DNA from: Lysobacter sp. M2-1
GTDB taxonomy: Bacteria > Pseudomonadota > Gammaproteobacteria > Xanthomonadales > Xanthomonadaceae
Reading direction: 5' to 3'
DNA: 64,000 nt
NCBI RefSeq assembly: GCF_022662495.1
Contig: NZ_JAKPBU010000005.1
Location: 1-64,000 of the forward strand
Shown one piece after another: positions 36,593 through 48,612 of the stretch. Positions within the stretch are counted from its first letter, which is position 1; every line of letters begins with the position of its first letter. The notes below the pieces were generated by a model. That model saw nothing but the letters and a program-made list of their open reading frames with translations. It had not been told where the DNA came from and did not search any database. A program made the position numbers and the translations under genes.

Positions 36593-37795
36593 ATGACCGC
36601 TTCGGATTCCAAAGATATCGTCCTCGCCTTCTCCGGCGGCCTCGACACCAGCTTCTGCGTGCCCTACCTGCAGGAGCGTGGCTGGAAGGTGCACACCGTG
36701 TTCGCCGACACCGGCGGCGTCGACGCCGAGGAGCGTGCCACCATCGAAGCGCGCGCCGCGGAACTTGGCGTGGCCTCGCACCTCACCATCGATGGCGGCC
36801 CGGCGATCTGGGAGGGTTTCGTCAAGCCGTTCGTGTGGGCGGGCGAGGGCTACCAGAGCCAGTACCCGCTGCTGGTGTCCGATCGCTACCTGATCGTCGA
36901 TGCCGCGCTGGCGCGCGCCAACGACCTGGGTACCAATGCGATCGCCCACGGCTGCACCGGCATGGGCAACGACCAGGTGCGTTTCGACCTCGCGGTGAAG
37001 GCCAGCGGCGACTACCGCATCGTCGCGCCGATCCGGGAGATCCAGAAGGAGCACACCCAGACCCGCGCCTACGAGCAGGCCTACCTGGAAGAACGTGGTT
37101 TTTCCGTGCGCGCCAAGCAGAAGGCCTACACCATCAACGAGAACCTGCTGGGCCTGACCATGTCCGGCGGCGAGATCGACAAGTGGGAAGCGCCCGGCGC
37201 CGGCGCGCGCGGCTGGTGCGCGCCGCGCGCGGAATGGCCGGCGCATACGCTGCGCGCGACGCTGCGTTTCGTGCAAGGCGAAGCGGTCGCGCTGGATGGC
37301 ACGGAGATGCCCGGTGCGCAGATCCTGACAGAGCTCAACCGGTCGTTCGCCCGTTATGGCGTGGGCCGTGGCCTGTACACCGGCGACACCACCATCGGCC
37401 TGAAGGGACGGATCGTGTACGAGGCGCCGGGCCTGGCCGCGCTGCTGACGGCGCATCGTGCGCTGGAAGAGGCCGTGCTGACCAAGCAGCAGAACCGCTT
37501 CAAGCCGGAGGTGGCGCGCAAATGGGTGGAGCTGGTTTACGAAGGCTTCTTCCACGATCCGCTCAAGACCGATCTGGAAGCCTTCCTCGCCTCGTCGCAG
37601 CAGACCGTCAACGGCGAAGTGGTGCTGGAAACCAATGGTGGCCGGGTGGATGCGGTGGAAGTGCGCTCGCCGCACATCCTCAACGCCAAGGGGGCCACGT
37701 ACGCGCAGTCGGCCGACTGGGGCGTGGAGGAGGCCGAGGGCTTCATCAAACTGTTCGGGATGAGCAGCACGCTGTGGGCGGAGGTGAATCGCTGA
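36593..37795 (+). CDS. argG: Argininosuccinate synthase
   Basis: 400 aa from ATG 36593. [16 protein letters not shown] is the ATP pyrophosphatase P-loop; [32 protein letters not shown] and [13 protein letters not shown] are family blocks. An alternative ATG at 36557 lies inside the REP repeat and is unlikely. In the acetylated pathway it acts on citrulline released by ArgE. It is co-directional with argF and argE. Confidence 0.95.
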   Translation: MTASDSKDIVLAFSGGLDTSFCVPYLQERGWKVHTVFADTGGVDAEERATIEARAAELGVASHLTIDGGPAIWEGFVKPFVWAGEGYQSQYPLLVSDRYLIVDAALARANDLGTNAIAHGCTGMGNDQVRFDLAVKASGDYRIVAPIREIQKEHTQTRAYEQAYLEERGFSVRAKQKAYTINENLLGLTMSGGEIDKWEAPGAGARGWCAPRAEWPAHTLRATLRFVQGEAVALDGTEMPGAQILTELNRSFARYGVGRGLYTGDTTIGLKGRIVYEAPGLAALLTAHRALEEAVLTKQQNRFKPEVARKWVELVYEGFFHDPLKTDLEAFLASSQQTVNGEVVLETNGGRVDAVEVRSPHILNAKGATYAQSADWGVEEAEGFIKLFGMSSTLWAEVNR

Positions 37796-37869
37796 GTCCA
37801 CGCGCCGTGGATGCGCGTGCCGGCGCGAGTCGGACCGATGCATCCACGGGCAATGAATCAGGCGAAGAC

Positions 37870-38970
37870 ATGCGCATGCTCGACAACGTCCTCCAACATC
37901 TTCAGGCGCTGGTGTCATACGACACGCGCAACCCGCCACGGGCCATCGGCACGGGCGGGATCTTCGACTACATCCGGACGCAGCTGCCCGGTTTCCAGGT
38001 CGAGGTGAGCGATCACGGCGCCGGTGCGGTGTCGCTGCTGGCCGTGCGCGGCACGCCACGGCGCCTGTTCAACGTGCACCTGGACACGGTGCCGGACTCG
38101 CCGGCGTGGACGGCCGATCCACTGAAGCTGCGAGTCACGGACGACCGCGCCATCGGCTTGGGCGCCTGCGACATCAAGGGCGCCGCCGCCGGACTGCTCG
38201 CGGCCGCCAATGCCACCCAGGGCGATGCGGCGTTCCTGTTCTCCAGCGACGAGGAAGCCAACGATCCACGCTGCATCGCCGCATTCTTGCAACGGAATGC
38301 ACTGGCGCGCGAGCACGGCTTCGGGGAAGTCATCGTCTCCGAGCCGACCAACTGCGAAGCGGTGCTGGCGCACCGGGGCATCGCCTCGGTGCACCTGAAG
38401 TTCACCGGCCAGGCGGGTCACGCCTCCGGGGTCAATGCGCTGTCGGCCAGCGCGCTGCATCAGGCCATCCGCTGGGGCGCGGACGCGCTGTCGCTGGTCG
38501 AGGCCGAAGCGCACCAGCGCTTCGGCGGACTGACCGGATTGCGCTTCAACATCGGCAGGGTGGAAGGCGGGATCAAGGCCAATGTCATCGCACCCAGCGC
38601 CGAGGTGCGGTTCGGTTTCCGTCCGCTGCCGTCGCAAGACCTGGATGCCATGCACGCCCGGTTCCGCGCATTGGTGCCGGACAGCGCCGAGTACCTCGAC
38701 ATCTTCCGTGGCCCTTCATTGCCGGCTGGCGACGTTGCGCAGGCGGAGGAACGCCGTCTCGCCGCGCGCGATCTCGCCGACGCGCTCGGACTGCCGGTGG
38801 GCAACGCGGTCGATTTCTGGACCGAAGCTTCGCTGTTCTCGCAGGCCGGTCTCACCGCCCTGGTCTTCGGTCCGGGCGACATTGCCCAGGCGCACACCGC
38901 CGACGAATGGGTGTCGCTGCACCAGCTGTCCGAAGCCGCTTCCCACTATCACCGCCTGATGGAGGCCTGA
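37870..38970 (+). CDS. argE: N-acetylcitrulline/acetylornithine deacetylase
   Basis: 366 aa, M20-family metallohydrolase. LFNVHLDTVPDSPAW (metal His and Asp), GLGACDIKGAAAGLL, SSDEEANDP (catalytic Glu) and the dimerisation block GQAGHASGVNALSASALHQA are in order. In Xanthomonas the ArgE of this cluster hydrolyses N-acetylcitrulline. Start ATG 37870 follows AGGCGA; ATG 37876 is an alternative. It lies between argG and argB. Confidence 0.93.
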   Translation: MRMLDNVLQHLQALVSYDTRNPPRAIGTGGIFDYIRTQLPGFQVEVSDHGAGAVSLLAVRGTPRRLFNVHLDTVPDSPAWTADPLKLRVTDDRAIGLGACDIKGAAAGLLAAANATQGDAAFLFSSDEEANDPRCIAAFLQRNALAREHGFGEVIVSEPTNCEAVLAHRGIASVHLKFTGQAGHASGVNALSASALHQAIRWGADALSLVEAEAHQRFGGLTGLRFNIGRVEGGIKANVIAPSAEVRFGFRPLPSQDLDAMHARFRALVPDSAEYLDIFRGPSLPAGDVAQAEERRLAARDLADALGLPVGNAVDFWTEASLFSQAGLTALVFGPGDIAQAHTADEWVSLHQLSEAASHYHRLMEA

Positions 38971-39054
38971 TCATGGCCGTGCTCACCCTGCCTTCGACCG
39001 CCCGCAACGGCGATCGGAGGGCGCTTCCGGAACCGCAATGAGTTGCTCGTCTCC

Positions 39055-40364
39055 ATGACCGACCTGCGCACCACCATCGTCCGCCTGCTGTCCAGCATGG
39101 GCAGCACCAAGGAGATCCAGCAGTACCTTAAGCGCTTCTCGCAGCTCGACGCGGCGCGGTTCGCCGTGGTCAAGGTGGGAGGCGCGGTGCTGCGCGACGA
39201 CCTGGAGGCGTTGACCTCGTCGCTCGCGTTCCTGCAGCAGGTCGGCCTGACCCCGATCGTGGTGCATGGCGCCGGGCCGCAGCTGGACGCGCAAATGCAG
39301 GCGGCCGGGATCGAGAAGGTCACGGTCGACGGCCTGCGTCACACCGACGCCGCGGTGCTCTCGGTCGTGCGGCGGGTGATGCGCCAGGAAAACCTGCGCC
39401 TGGTCGAGGCGCTGCAGGCCGAGGGCGTGCGCGCGACCTCGATCCAGTCGGGCGTGTTCGAAACCGCCTATCTGGATCCGGAGCGCTATGGCCTGGTCGG
39501 CAAGGTGGTGAGCGTGGATACCGACGGAATCCGCGCCGCGATCAAGGTCGGTTCGATCCCGGTGATCGCCTCGCTCGGCGAGACGGCCGACGGGCAGATC
39601 GTCAACGTCAACGCCGACTGGGCGGCGAACGAGCTGATCAAGACCCTGCAGCCGTACAAGATCGTGTTCCTCACCTCGACCGGCGGTTTGCTCAATAACG
39701 AGGGCAAGGTGATCGATTCGATCAACCTGTCCACCGAGTACGAGCACCTGATGGCGCAGCCCTGGATCAACGGCGGCATGCGGGTCAAGATCGAGCAGAT
39801 CAAGGACCTGCTCGATGCATTGCCGTTGTCCTCGTCGGTATCGATCACACGGCCCTCGGAACTGGCCAAGGAGCTGTTCACGCACAAAGGTTCGGGCACG
39901 CTGGTGCGGCGGGGCGAGCGCGTGCTGCGCTTCGACGGCTGGGACGGCGTGGATCGCGAAAGGCTGCGCGACCTGATCGAATCCAGCTTCGGTCGCAGCC
40001 TGCTGCCGTCCTACTTCGCCCAGACCGCGCCGTTCCGCGTCTACGTCAGCGAGAACTACCGCGCCGCGCTGGTGCTGACCAGGGAAGAGGGCGTCGCCTA
40101 CCTCGACAAGTTCGCCGTGCTCGACGACGCCCAGGGCGAAGGCCTGGGCCGCGCGGTCTGGCAGGTGATGCGCGAGCAGAACCCGCAGCTGTTCTGGCGT
40201 TCGCGCCACGGCAACCCGGTCAACCCCTTCTACTACGCCGAATCGGACGGCTGCTTCAAACAGGAGCAATGGAAGGTGTTCTGGTACGGCCTGCAGGGCT
40301 TCGACCAGATCGAACGCTGCGTGGCGCACTGCGCGCAACGCCCGGCGACGCTGGAAGACGCGGC

Positions 40365-40368
<4 letters not shown>
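39055..40368 (+). CDS. argB: Bifunctional N-acetylglutamate kinase/N-acetylglutamate synthase
   Basis: 437 aa. Residues ~1-285 form an amino-acid kinase domain ([40 protein letters not shown]); residues ~290-437 form a GNAT/DUF619 acetyltransferase domain ([43 protein letters not shown]). This fusion, related to vertebrate NAGS, is the Xanthomonas NAGS-K type and supplies both the first and second arginine steps. ATG 39055 was chosen over TTG 39043. Its stop overlaps argC as ATGA. Confidence 0.95.
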
Positions 40369-41306
<938 letters not shown>

Positions 41307-41315
41307 CGCCGCTCC

Positions 41316-42605
41316 ATGTCCGACCTTCTCTGGCAGAAACCCGGCGTGACCGTCGATGCGGAAATCCAGGCGTTCCTGGCCGGCGACGACGTGATCCTGG
41401 ATCGCGAATTCTTCCTGCACGACATCGCCGCCAGCCGCGCGCACGCAGAAGGGCTGCAGCGCATCGGCATCCTGACCGGCGATGAGCTCGCCGCGCTCTC
41501 GCGCGAACTCGAAGCGCTGGCCGACGACTTCGGTAATGGCGTCTTCGTGCTGGACGCAACCTACGAGGACGGCCATTCCGCGATCGAGGCGCGGCTGACC
41601 GAACGCCTGGCCGATGCCGGCAGGAAGATCCATACCGGCCGCAGCCGCAACGACCAGGTCCTGGTGGCGACCCGGCTGTGGCTGAAGGACAGGTTGGCGA
41701 CGCTGTATGCCATCGCGCGCGAGGTCGCCCGGATCGCACTGGAGCGCGCCGCCGCCGAAGCACAGCTGCCCATGCCCGGCTATACCCACCTGCAGCGCGC
41801 GGTGGTGTCGTCTGCCGGTATGTGGTGGGCGGGCTGGGCGGAAGCCTTCATCGACGATGCGCAGCGTGCCGCCGATACCCGCGCCTGGATCGATGCCAAC
41901 CCGCTGGGCACCGCCGCCGGCTACGGGGTCAACCTGCCGCTGGACCGCGACCACACCACGCAAGCGCTGGGCTTCGGCCGGGTCCAGGTCTCGCCGCTGT
42001 ATGCGCAGCTTTCGCGTGGCAAATTCGAACTGGCCGCGCTCGAGGCGCTGTCCAGCACCATGCTCGACCTGCGCCGCCTGGCCTGGGACCTGAGCCTGTT
42101 CACCAGCGCCGAATTCGGATTCGTCGCACTGCCGGCCCAGTACACCACCGGCAGTTCGATCATGCCCAACAAGCGCAATCCCGATGTGATCGAGCTGATG
42201 CGCGCCAGCTACGCCAGCGTTGCCGCCGCGCGCTGCGAGATCGAGCAGCTGCTGTCGCTGCCGTCGGGTTACCACCGCGATCTGCAGCTGTCCAAGGGCG
42301 CGCTGTACCACGGCTTCGGCAAGGGCCTGCCGGCGCTGGCGCTGCTGCCGGATCTGTTGCGCAATCTGGAATGGAAACCCGAGGCGCTGGCCGCCGCGCT
42401 GGAGCCGTCGATGTACGCCACCGATCTGGCGGTCGATCTGGCGCGCGACGGCGTCCCGTTCCGCGACGCCTACCGCCAGGCGGCCGATCCGCAACGCTGG
42501 CTGGCCGGCGATCCGGCCGCGAGCCTGGCTGCGCGCGTTTCGCCCGGTGCCGCCGGCGACCTGCGTCTGGATCTGCTGCACCAGCGACTGGAGACGCTCG
42601 GGTGA
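41316..42605 (+). CDS. argH: Argininosuccinate lyase
   Basis: 429 aa, fumarase/aspartase superfamily. [23 protein letters not shown] and the signature [18 protein letters not shown] with the catalytic serine are present. It is slightly shorter than the common ~460 aa because the C-terminal region is compact. The final pathway step. Its stop overlaps the proB start as GTGA. Confidence 0.96.
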   Translation: MSDLLWQKPGVTVDAEIQAFLAGDDVILDREFFLHDIAASRAHAEGLQRIGILTGDELAALSRELEALADDFGNGVFVLDATYEDGHSAIEARLTERLADAGRKIHTGRSRNDQVLVATRLWLKDRLATLYAIAREVARIALERAAAEAQLPMPGYTHLQRAVVSSAGMWWAGWAEAFIDDAQRAADTRAWIDANPLGTAAGYGVNLPLDRDHTTQALGFGRVQVSPLYAQLSRGKFELAALEALSSTMLDLRRLAWDLSLFTSAEFGFVALPAQYTTGSSIMPNKRNPDVIELMRASYASVAAARCEIEQLLSLPSGYHRDLQLSKGALYHGFGKGLPALALLPDLLRNLEWKPEALAAALEPSMYATDLAVDLARDGVPFRDAYRQAADPQRWLAGDPAASLAARVSPGAAGDLRLDLLHQRLETLG

Positions 42606-43750
42606 CAGTGGACGCAGGCCCGACGCGCTTCAGCGAGCAGCCGCTGACGCCCTGGCGCCGGACGGTGCTCAAGGTCGGCAGCAGCCTGCTGGCGGCCGAA
42701 GGCGGCGGCTTGTCGCCTCGCCATGTCGAGGCCATCGCCGGCTTCGTACGCGCCGCGCACAGTCTCGGGCGCGAAGTCGTGCTGGTGTCCTCGGGCGCGG
42801 TTGCCGCCGGACGCGCGCTGTCGCCTTCGCCAACGAACGGTAGCGGCATGGCCGAACGCCAGGCGCTGGCAGCGCTCGGCCAAGCGAAGCTGATGGGTTT
42901 CTGGCAGGGCTTTTTCGAGCCCCCGGTCGCGCAGGTGCTGCTGACCCACGACGACCTCCGCAACCGGCGACGCTACCTCAACGCCCGCGCCACGCTGACG
43001 GCACTGCTGTCGCGCGCGGCGTTGCCGATCGTGAACGAGAACGACACCGTGTCGGTGGACGAGCTCAAGCTCGGCGACAACGACAATCTCGCCGGCGTGG
43101 TAGCCGCCCTGGTCGATGCCGACATCCTGTTGATCGCGACCGATGTCGACGGGCTTTACGATCGCGATCCGCGCCGTCATGGCGATGCGCGCCCGGTCGA
43201 GCAGGTCGCCATCGTCGATGCCGCGGTGATGGCCAGCGCCGGAGCTGCGGGCAGCGCCGCAGGCACCGGCGGCATGGTCACCAAACTCGAGGCGGCCGCT
43301 CGCGCCGCTCGCGCCGGCATCGCCACGGCATTGTTCAACGGCCGCGCGCCCGCGGTGCTGGAGGCGCTGGCGCGCGATCGGTTGATCGGTACCTGGATCG
43401 CGCCTTCCGCGAGCCGGGTCGTGGCACGCAAGCACTGGCTGCTGAGTGCGCCGCTGGAAGCTGGCGCGGTGGTGCTCGACGCCGGCGCCGCGCAGGCCGT
43501 GGCGGGGCAGGGCGCGTCGCTGCTGGCCGGCGGCATCGCCGCCGTGGAAGGCGATTTCCGTCGCGGCGATGCGGTGCTGCTGGTGTGTCGCGGCGCCGAC
43601 GGCGAACGGCGCATCGCACGCGGCATCGCCCAGTACTCGGCGGCGGACATCCGCCGCATCGCTGGCCGCCACTCGCGCGAGATCAAAACGGTGCTCGGCT
43701 ACAGCTACGGCGGCAGCATCGTGCATCGCGACGACCTGGTGTTGCTATGA
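42602..43750 (+). CDS. proB: Glutamate 5-kinase
   Basis: 382 aa from GTG 42602. The amino-acid kinase domain contains [46 protein letters not shown] and [14 protein letters not shown]-terminal PUA domain ([14 protein letters not shown]...) makes it the long form, usually proline-feedback controlled. The stop overlaps the proA start as ATGA. Confidence 0.96.
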   Translation: MTVDAGPTRFSEQPLTPWRRTVLKVGSSLLAAEGGGLSPRHVEAIAGFVRAAHSLGREVVLVSSGAVAAGRALSPSPTNGSGMAERQALAALGQAKLMGFWQGFFEPPVAQVLLTHDDLRNRRRYLNARATLTALLSRAALPIVNENDTVSVDELKLGDNDNLAGVVAALVDADILLIATDVDGLYDRDPRRHGDARPVEQVAIVDAAVMASAGAAGSAAGTGGMVTKLEAAARAARAGIATALFNGRAPAVLEALARDRLIGTWIAPSASRVVARKHWLLSAPLEAGAVVLDAGAAQAVAGQGASLLAGGIAAVEGDFRRGDAVLLVCRGADGERRIARGIAQYSAADIRRIAGRHSREIKTVLGYSYGGSIVHRDDLVLL

Positions 43751-45018
43751 CAGCTTCCACTATCCGCAGCCTGGCCCTGCGCTGCCGCGACGCGTCGGCC
43801 GCCGTGGCGCAGTTGTCGACGACCGACAAGAATGCGTTGCTGCTGGCCATGGCCGATGCGTTGCAGGCCGATGCCGAAACCATTCTGCAGGCGAACGCGC
43901 GCGACCTCGATGCGGCGCGGCATAAGGGCATCGGCGGCGCGCTCCTGGACAGGCTGATGCTCGATCGCGTACGTCTCGACGCCATCGCCGGCGCGGTGTG
44001 CGAGGTCGCCGCATTGCCGGACCCGGTCGGCCAGGTCACCCGGCGTGAAGTGCGGCCCAACGGCATCGTGGTCGAGCGGGTGCGCGTGCCGTTGGGCGTG
44101 GTGGCGATGGTCTATGAGGCGCGCCCGAACGTGACCGCAGATGCCGCCGCGCTGTGCCTGAAGGCGGGTAACGGGGTGATCCTGCGCGGCGGCAGCGAGG
44201 CCCTGCATTCGAATACCGCCATCGCCGCCGCCTTGCGCCGTGCGCTATGCGAGTGCGGCCTGCCTGAGGATGCTCTGGTGCTGCTCGAGGACCTGCGCCG
44301 CGAGACCATGGTCGAACTGCTGCAGCTGACCGACATCGTCGACCTGGCGATTCCACGCGGCGGAGAGGGCCTGATCCGCTTCGTGGCCGAACACGCGCGC
44401 GTGCCAGTGATCAAGCACTACCAGGGTGTGTGCCATCTGTTCGTCGATGCCCATGCGGACCACGATCTCGCGCTGCGCCTGCTGCTGGACGGCAAGGTCT
44501 CGCGCCCTGGCGTCTGCAATGCGCTGGAGACGCTGCTGGTCCATGCCGACGTCGCAGACACGTTCCTGCCCGCAGCCGGGCGCGCGCTGCAGGCCCGCGG
44601 CGTGGAACTGCGCGGCGATGACAGGACGCGCGCGCTGGTGCCGGGCGTCACGAGGGCGACCGACGACGATTACGCCGCCGAGTTCCTCGATCTGGTGCTG
44701 GCGGTGCGGGTGGTCGATTCGCTGGAGCAGGCCATCGCCCATATCCGGCGATTCGGTTCGGACCATACCGAGGTCATCGCCACCGCTGACGCGACGGCGG
44801 CCGAGCGTTTCGTGCAGGCGCTGCGCTCGGCCGTGGTGATGGTGAACGCATCCTCGCGCTTTTCCGACGGCGGCGAACTCGGGCTGGGCGCCGAGATCGG
44901 AATTTCCACCACGCGATTGCACGCCTATGGCCCGATGGGCGCCGAGTCGCTGACCATCGAGCGTTACGTGGTGCGTGGCGAAGGACAGACGCGAAACCTG
45001 GCGACGGTGCCGCGATAG
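43747..45018 (+). CDS. proA: Gamma-glutamyl phosphate reductase
   Basis: 423 aa, aldehyde-dehydrogenase superfamily. [36 protein letters not shown] is the nucleotide site, [19 protein letters not shown] holds the catalytic Cys and [28 protein letters not shown] is the signature near the C-terminus. With ProB it forms the channelled first two steps of proline synthesis. It is the last gene of the cluster; a weak 5-bp stem (GGCGC/GCGCC) followed by GAAAAA lies ~15 bp downstream. Confidence 0.96.
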   Translation: MTASTIRSLALRCRDASAAVAQLSTTDKNALLLAMADALQADAETILQANARDLDAARHKGIGGALLDRLMLDRVRLDAIAGAVCEVAALPDPVGQVTRREVRPNGIVVERVRVPLGVVAMVYEARPNVTADAAALCLKAGNGVILRGGSEALHSNTAIAAALRRALCECGLPEDALVLLEDLRRETMVELLQLTDIVDLAIPRGGEGLIRFVAEHARVPVIKHYQGVCHLFVDAHADHDLALRLLLDGKVSRPGVCNALETLLVHADVADTFLPAAGRALQARGVELRGDDRTRALVPGVTRATDDDYAAEFLDLVLAVRVVDSLEQAIAHIRRFGSDHTEVIATADATAAERFVQALRSAVVMVNASSRFSDGGELGLGAEIGISTTRLHAYGPMGAESLTIERYVVRGEGQTRNLATVPR

Positions 45019-45308
45019 CGCAGCGATGACGGCGCGTTGGCGCCGAAAAACGCGAAAGCCGGCGCAGGGCCGACGTCGACGAAGTCCGCGGGCCCATCAC
45101 GCTGCGCGGGTGGGGTCCAGAGCAGAGTCTGGCGCCCGCGTCGGCCGGCCGGCGCGGCCGGGCTGGGCGTGCACATCCTGCGCGAGCGCGTGGATGCGCT
45201 GCCTGGCGGGTAATCGTTGGGAAACCGGCACGAAAACAAGGGGTTCGGCACCCGTGTTCAGCAGCGGGACGGGTCCATCGAGGATCTCCCAGTCCGCTTG
45301 ACGCTGTC

Positions 45309-45647
45309 TTGACACGGAACGGGCAGGATGTCGTGAACAGATTTTATGTGATGCACGACGCCTTCCGGAGCCATGGGATGACTCGATCAGAGCTGGACAG
45401 GGCCTTGCTCGATTTGCGCGTTGAAATTCTTGGCAGCAGACGTTCCAATCTCGACCGCCTCGCGCTGTACACGAAATTCTGGAAGCGTACGGACTGGCTG
45501 ATCTCCGAGTCGGCGGGCGCCGACCGGATCCACGCGCGCGAGGCGCTGAACGACCTGCTGAGCATTGCCCTGGATCGGGGGCTCTTCGACCTGTCGTGCA
45601 TGGATACGCAGGCCACCCAGCCGGCTGAACAGGCGCGGTGGCACTGA
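45309..45647 (+). CDS. Hypothetical protein
   Basis: Up to 112 aa from TTG 45309; GTG 45333 and later ATGs are alternatives. I do not recognise it. The sequence is mostly helical and charged (MTRSELDRALLDLRVEI, HAREALNDLLSIALDRG) with no membrane segment. Composition looks like a real soluble protein, but no clear ribosome site decides the start. The ~290 bp before it (45019-45308) contain no other gene that I can support. Confidence 0.45.
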   Translation: MTRNGQDVVNRFYVMHDAFRSHGMTRSELDRALLDLRVEILGSRRSNLDRLALYTKFWKRTDWLISESAGADRIHAREALNDLLSIALDRGLFDLSCMDTQATQPAEQARWH

Positions 45648-45750
45648 GCTGCCGACCGGACGGCGTACAACCGCTGTCCAACGTTCGCAAACAGGCACGA
45701 GTCACGCGGCCGGTCGGTCAGACCCGGCCGCGTGGCGTCGGTTGGATGGA

Positions 45751-46353
45751 TCAGAGCATCTGATCGCGTGCCTGCTCGGCGCGCGATGCCCCGATTGCGG
45801 TTTCCACGTCCCTGATTTCCTCGGGCGGAGGCAGCACGGCAGGCATGCCTAGGCTCTGGATCCAGAGTTCCCGACACCAGCCCATGGTGTGATAGAGGTG
45901 GTGGTCTTCGTCCTTCTCCACCGCTTCGAAGGCCTGCTTGAGCACCTTGGCATTGGCGCCGCCTGCCTCGGCGACCTTGCCGATGAGTTCCCAGTTCTGA
46001 TGGTCCTTGGTTTCGGCAAGGACCACGCATTCGGCCGCAACCAGCTCGGCAGCAGCCGGGCTGGCCTTCGCCATCGCCATCTCGATCGCCTTGACCAGGG
46101 ATGCGCCCTGGTGCGCGACGACTTCGCGTCCGGAGCTGGATTCTTCCGTATCCATGCCAAGCTCGGCGAACACGTTGGTCAGGACCTGCTCGTGGGTGCG
46201 GGTTTCGTCGAGATACTCTTCCCATTCCTTGCGCAGGTCTTCGTTCTGCGCCGCCTGAATGGCCGCCGTGTAGACCTTGATGCCGCCGCGCTCGGTTTCC
46301 AGGGCCTGAAGCAGGAGCTCGTGCACCTGTGCGTTGTCGGTCTTCTTTGCCAT
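45751..46353 (-). CDS. Ferritin-like domain protein
   Basis: 200 aa with GAGGAA just upstream of ATG 46353. Four helices carry carboxylate/histidine positions of a diiron ferritin-like fold: LLLQALETERGG, EYLDETRTHEQVL, AAECVVLAETKDHQNW and EKDEDHHLYHTMGW. This resembles rubrerythrin-like stress proteins of soil bacteria. No rubredoxin domain is present. It is divergent from the isochorismatase-like gene. A role in iron or peroxide handling is inferred from the fold. Confidence 0.75.
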   Translation of the reverse strand: MAKKTDNAQVHELLLQALETERGGIKVYTAAIQAAQNEDLRKEWEEYLDETRTHEQVLTNVFAELGMDTEESSSGREVVAHQGASLVKAIEMAMAKASPAAAELVAAECVVLAETKDHQNWELIGKVAEAGGANAKVLKQAFEAVEKDEDHHLYHTMGWCRELWIQSLGMPAVLPPPEEIRDVETAIGASRAEQARDQML

Positions 46354-46440
46354 GCTTGTGTTCCTCGTTGCGATGATGCGCCATTCTCGGCTTGCGCCGT
46401 CGCGGCATCGTGAAATTCTCCTGAGTAAATCGTTGCTGCC

Positions 46441-47007
46441 ATGCGCCCTTCGAACCAATCCGCACTGCTCATCATCGACGTGATGAACCACTTCGAGTTC
46501 GAAGGCGGACAGGCGCTCGCGCGCGCAGCGCTGCCCGCGAGTCGCGCGATCGCACGACTGCGCGACAGGTACGATGCCGCAGGTAGTCCGGTCATCTACG
46601 CGAACGACAACTGGATGCAGTGGCAGGGCGAGTTCGGCGACCTGATTGCGGCGTGCCGGGCCAAGCCTGGTCCTGCCGCTCAGATCGCCGACACGCTGCA
46701 GCCAAGAAAAGGCCATTTTTACGTGCTGAAGCCCAAAAGCTCGGCGTTTCTTGCCAGTGCGCTCCCGGTGCTGCTGGTGCAGCTTGGCGTGACTGCGCTG
46801 GCGATCACCGGCATTGCAGCCGATGCCTGCGTGCTCGCTACGGCGCTCGATGCCAACATGCGCGACTACACGGTCTGGGTGCCGGGCGACTGCACTGCCG
46901 CACGCGATGCGAGCGCGAAGAGCCGGGCGCTTCAGCTGTTGCGTTCGACGATTCATGCGGATACCCGCTCCACCCGCGCGGTCGGGGGACTGTTTCCAGC
47001 AACCTGA
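46441..47007 (+). CDS. Isochorismatase-family cysteine hydrolase
   Basis: 188 aa. SALLIIDVMNHFEFEGG has the catalytic Asp, HFYVLKPKSSAF the Lys, and LAITGIAADACVLATALDANMRDYTVWVPGDCTAA the nucleophile Cys in the usual cis-peptide block. Members hydrolyse amides such as nicotinamide, or isochorismate; the substrate is not predictable here. It is divergent from the ferritin-like gene with 87 bp between the starts. Confidence 0.88.
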   Translation: MRPSNQSALLIIDVMNHFEFEGGQALARAALPASRAIARLRDRYDAAGSPVIYANDNWMQWQGEFGDLIAACRAKPGPAAQIADTLQPRKGHFYVLKPKSSAFLASALPVLLVQLGVTALAITGIAADACVLATALDANMRDYTVWVPGDCTAARDASAKSRALQLLRSTIHADTRSTRAVGGLFPAT

Positions 47008-47163
47008 ACGACTCAGGTTCGACGTTCGCCTGGTTCGGGTTTTGAGGTCAGACGCTTTTGATGCGGCTGGTTGTCTGCATGCAGGGTCCTGACGCACCTT
47101 GGAGCGCGCGCTAAACTCCATGGCATCGCGTACCCGTTGACGCACGAAGGAATTGGCGAGCCG

Positions 47164-47367
47164 ATGTCGAAGAGGCGCCAGGATCTGGATCGACGCCTGA
47201 ATGCGATCGAGGCGAAGGTGCCAGGTCTGCTGCAGCGCCCGGATACCTTCCCGCGTGCGTTCGAGGATGAAGTCGAAGTCCTGCTCGGACAGATCGTTGT
47301 GCAGGACCATGCGTACGCGCTGGAACGACTGGAGGCCATCGTTGACCGCTCCGGCTTCAACGGCTAG
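47164..47367 (+). CDS. Small hypothetical protein
   Basis: 67 aa from ATG 47164 (an in-frame ATG at 47071 is less likely). Highly charged and helical: KRRQDLDRRLNAIEAKVPGLLQ and EDEVEVLLGQIVVQDHAYALERLEAIVDR. No known family recognised. It overlaps the start proposed for the following DNA glycosylase gene by 26 bp, suggesting coupled expression. Confidence 0.5.
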   Translation: MSKRRQDLDRRLNAIEAKVPGLLQRPDTFPRAFEDEVEVLLGQIVVQDHAYALERLEAIVDRSGFNG

Positions 47368-47992
47368 GCGCTGGAAGGCCCTGCCGCGTTCGTTCTATCG
47401 GCGCGATCCGCGCGTGGTCGCCCCGGAACTGCTCAACAAGATCCTGCTCCGGGACGACGGCCGCACAGGCCGCATCGTGGAAGTGGAAGCCTATGCCGGC
47501 ACGGACGATCCGGCGGCGCATTCCTACCGCGGCAAGACCGCGCGCAATGCCACGATGTTCGGTCCTGCCGGCCATCTGTATGTGTACTTCACCTATGGCA
47601 TGCACTGGTGCGCCAACGCGGTATGCGGCGAGGTCGGCGAAGGACACGGTGTCCTGCTGCGCGCCCTCGAACCGGTTGCCGGCCTTGACCGGATGGCGGC
47701 CGCCCGGGGTCACCCGGCGAAGGAGCGCGATCTTGCCAGCGGGCCGGGTCGTCTCGCGCAGGCGATGGGGATCGATCGGAGCCTGGACGGCGTCGACCTG
47801 GTGACCGGCGAGGGCGGGGTGCGCATCGTCGATGACGGCACGCCGCCACCCCGGACCCCTGCCGTCGGCCCACGGATCGGCATCCGGCGGGCCATCGAGC
47901 ATCCATGGCGCTGGTGCGTGCCGGACCACCCACACGTTTCGAAAGCGCGCCCGGGCGCGCCGCCTCCCACACGCAAACGAGCCGCGAAATAG
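47342..47992 (+). CDS. 3-methyladenine DNA glycosylase (AAG/MPG family)
   Basis: About 216 aa from TTG 47342; no ATG lies near the family start, and ATG 47309 is the alternative. FYRRDPRVVAPELLNKILLRD, GRIVEVEAYAGTDDPAAHSYRGKTARNATMF, GHLYVYFTYGMHWCANAV (Tyr intercalation region) and LASGPGRLAQAMGI are the core of alkyladenine glycosylases, which excise alkylated purines in base-excision repair. The C-terminus ends in a basic tail (PPPTRKRAAK). Confidence 0.88.
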   Translation: MTAPASTARRWKALPRSFYRRDPRVVAPELLNKILLRDDGRTGRIVEVEAYAGTDDPAAHSYRGKTARNATMFGPAGHLYVYFTYGMHWCANAVCGEVGEGHGVLLRALEPVAGLDRMAAARGHPAKERDLASGPGRLAQAMGIDRSLDGVDLVTGEGGVRIVDDGTPPPRTPAVGPRIGIRRAIEHPWRWCVPDHPHVSKARPGAPPPTRKRAAK

Positions 47993-48010
47993 CGCAGCAA
48001 CCCGAGCCGG

Positions 48011-48464
<454 letters not shown>

Positions 48465-48612
48465 ACGCGGGTGAGCCGCGTATTGTAGGGATGCCCGGGT
48501 GCAGCGGCAACCTGGTTGAGGGCGCGGCATCGGCGCGGGGCGCCACCCGTTAGACTTATGGGCCGAATCGGGCCAGCCGCCCCCCACCGAACGCATACCG
48601 TCCGGAGCCCCC

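Noticed and set aside
38973-39041. 22-codon ORF between argE and argB
   Set aside because: It starts two bases after argE and ends just before argB, but its composition is ordinary, no ribosome site is evident and nothing suggests an attenuating run of arginine codons.
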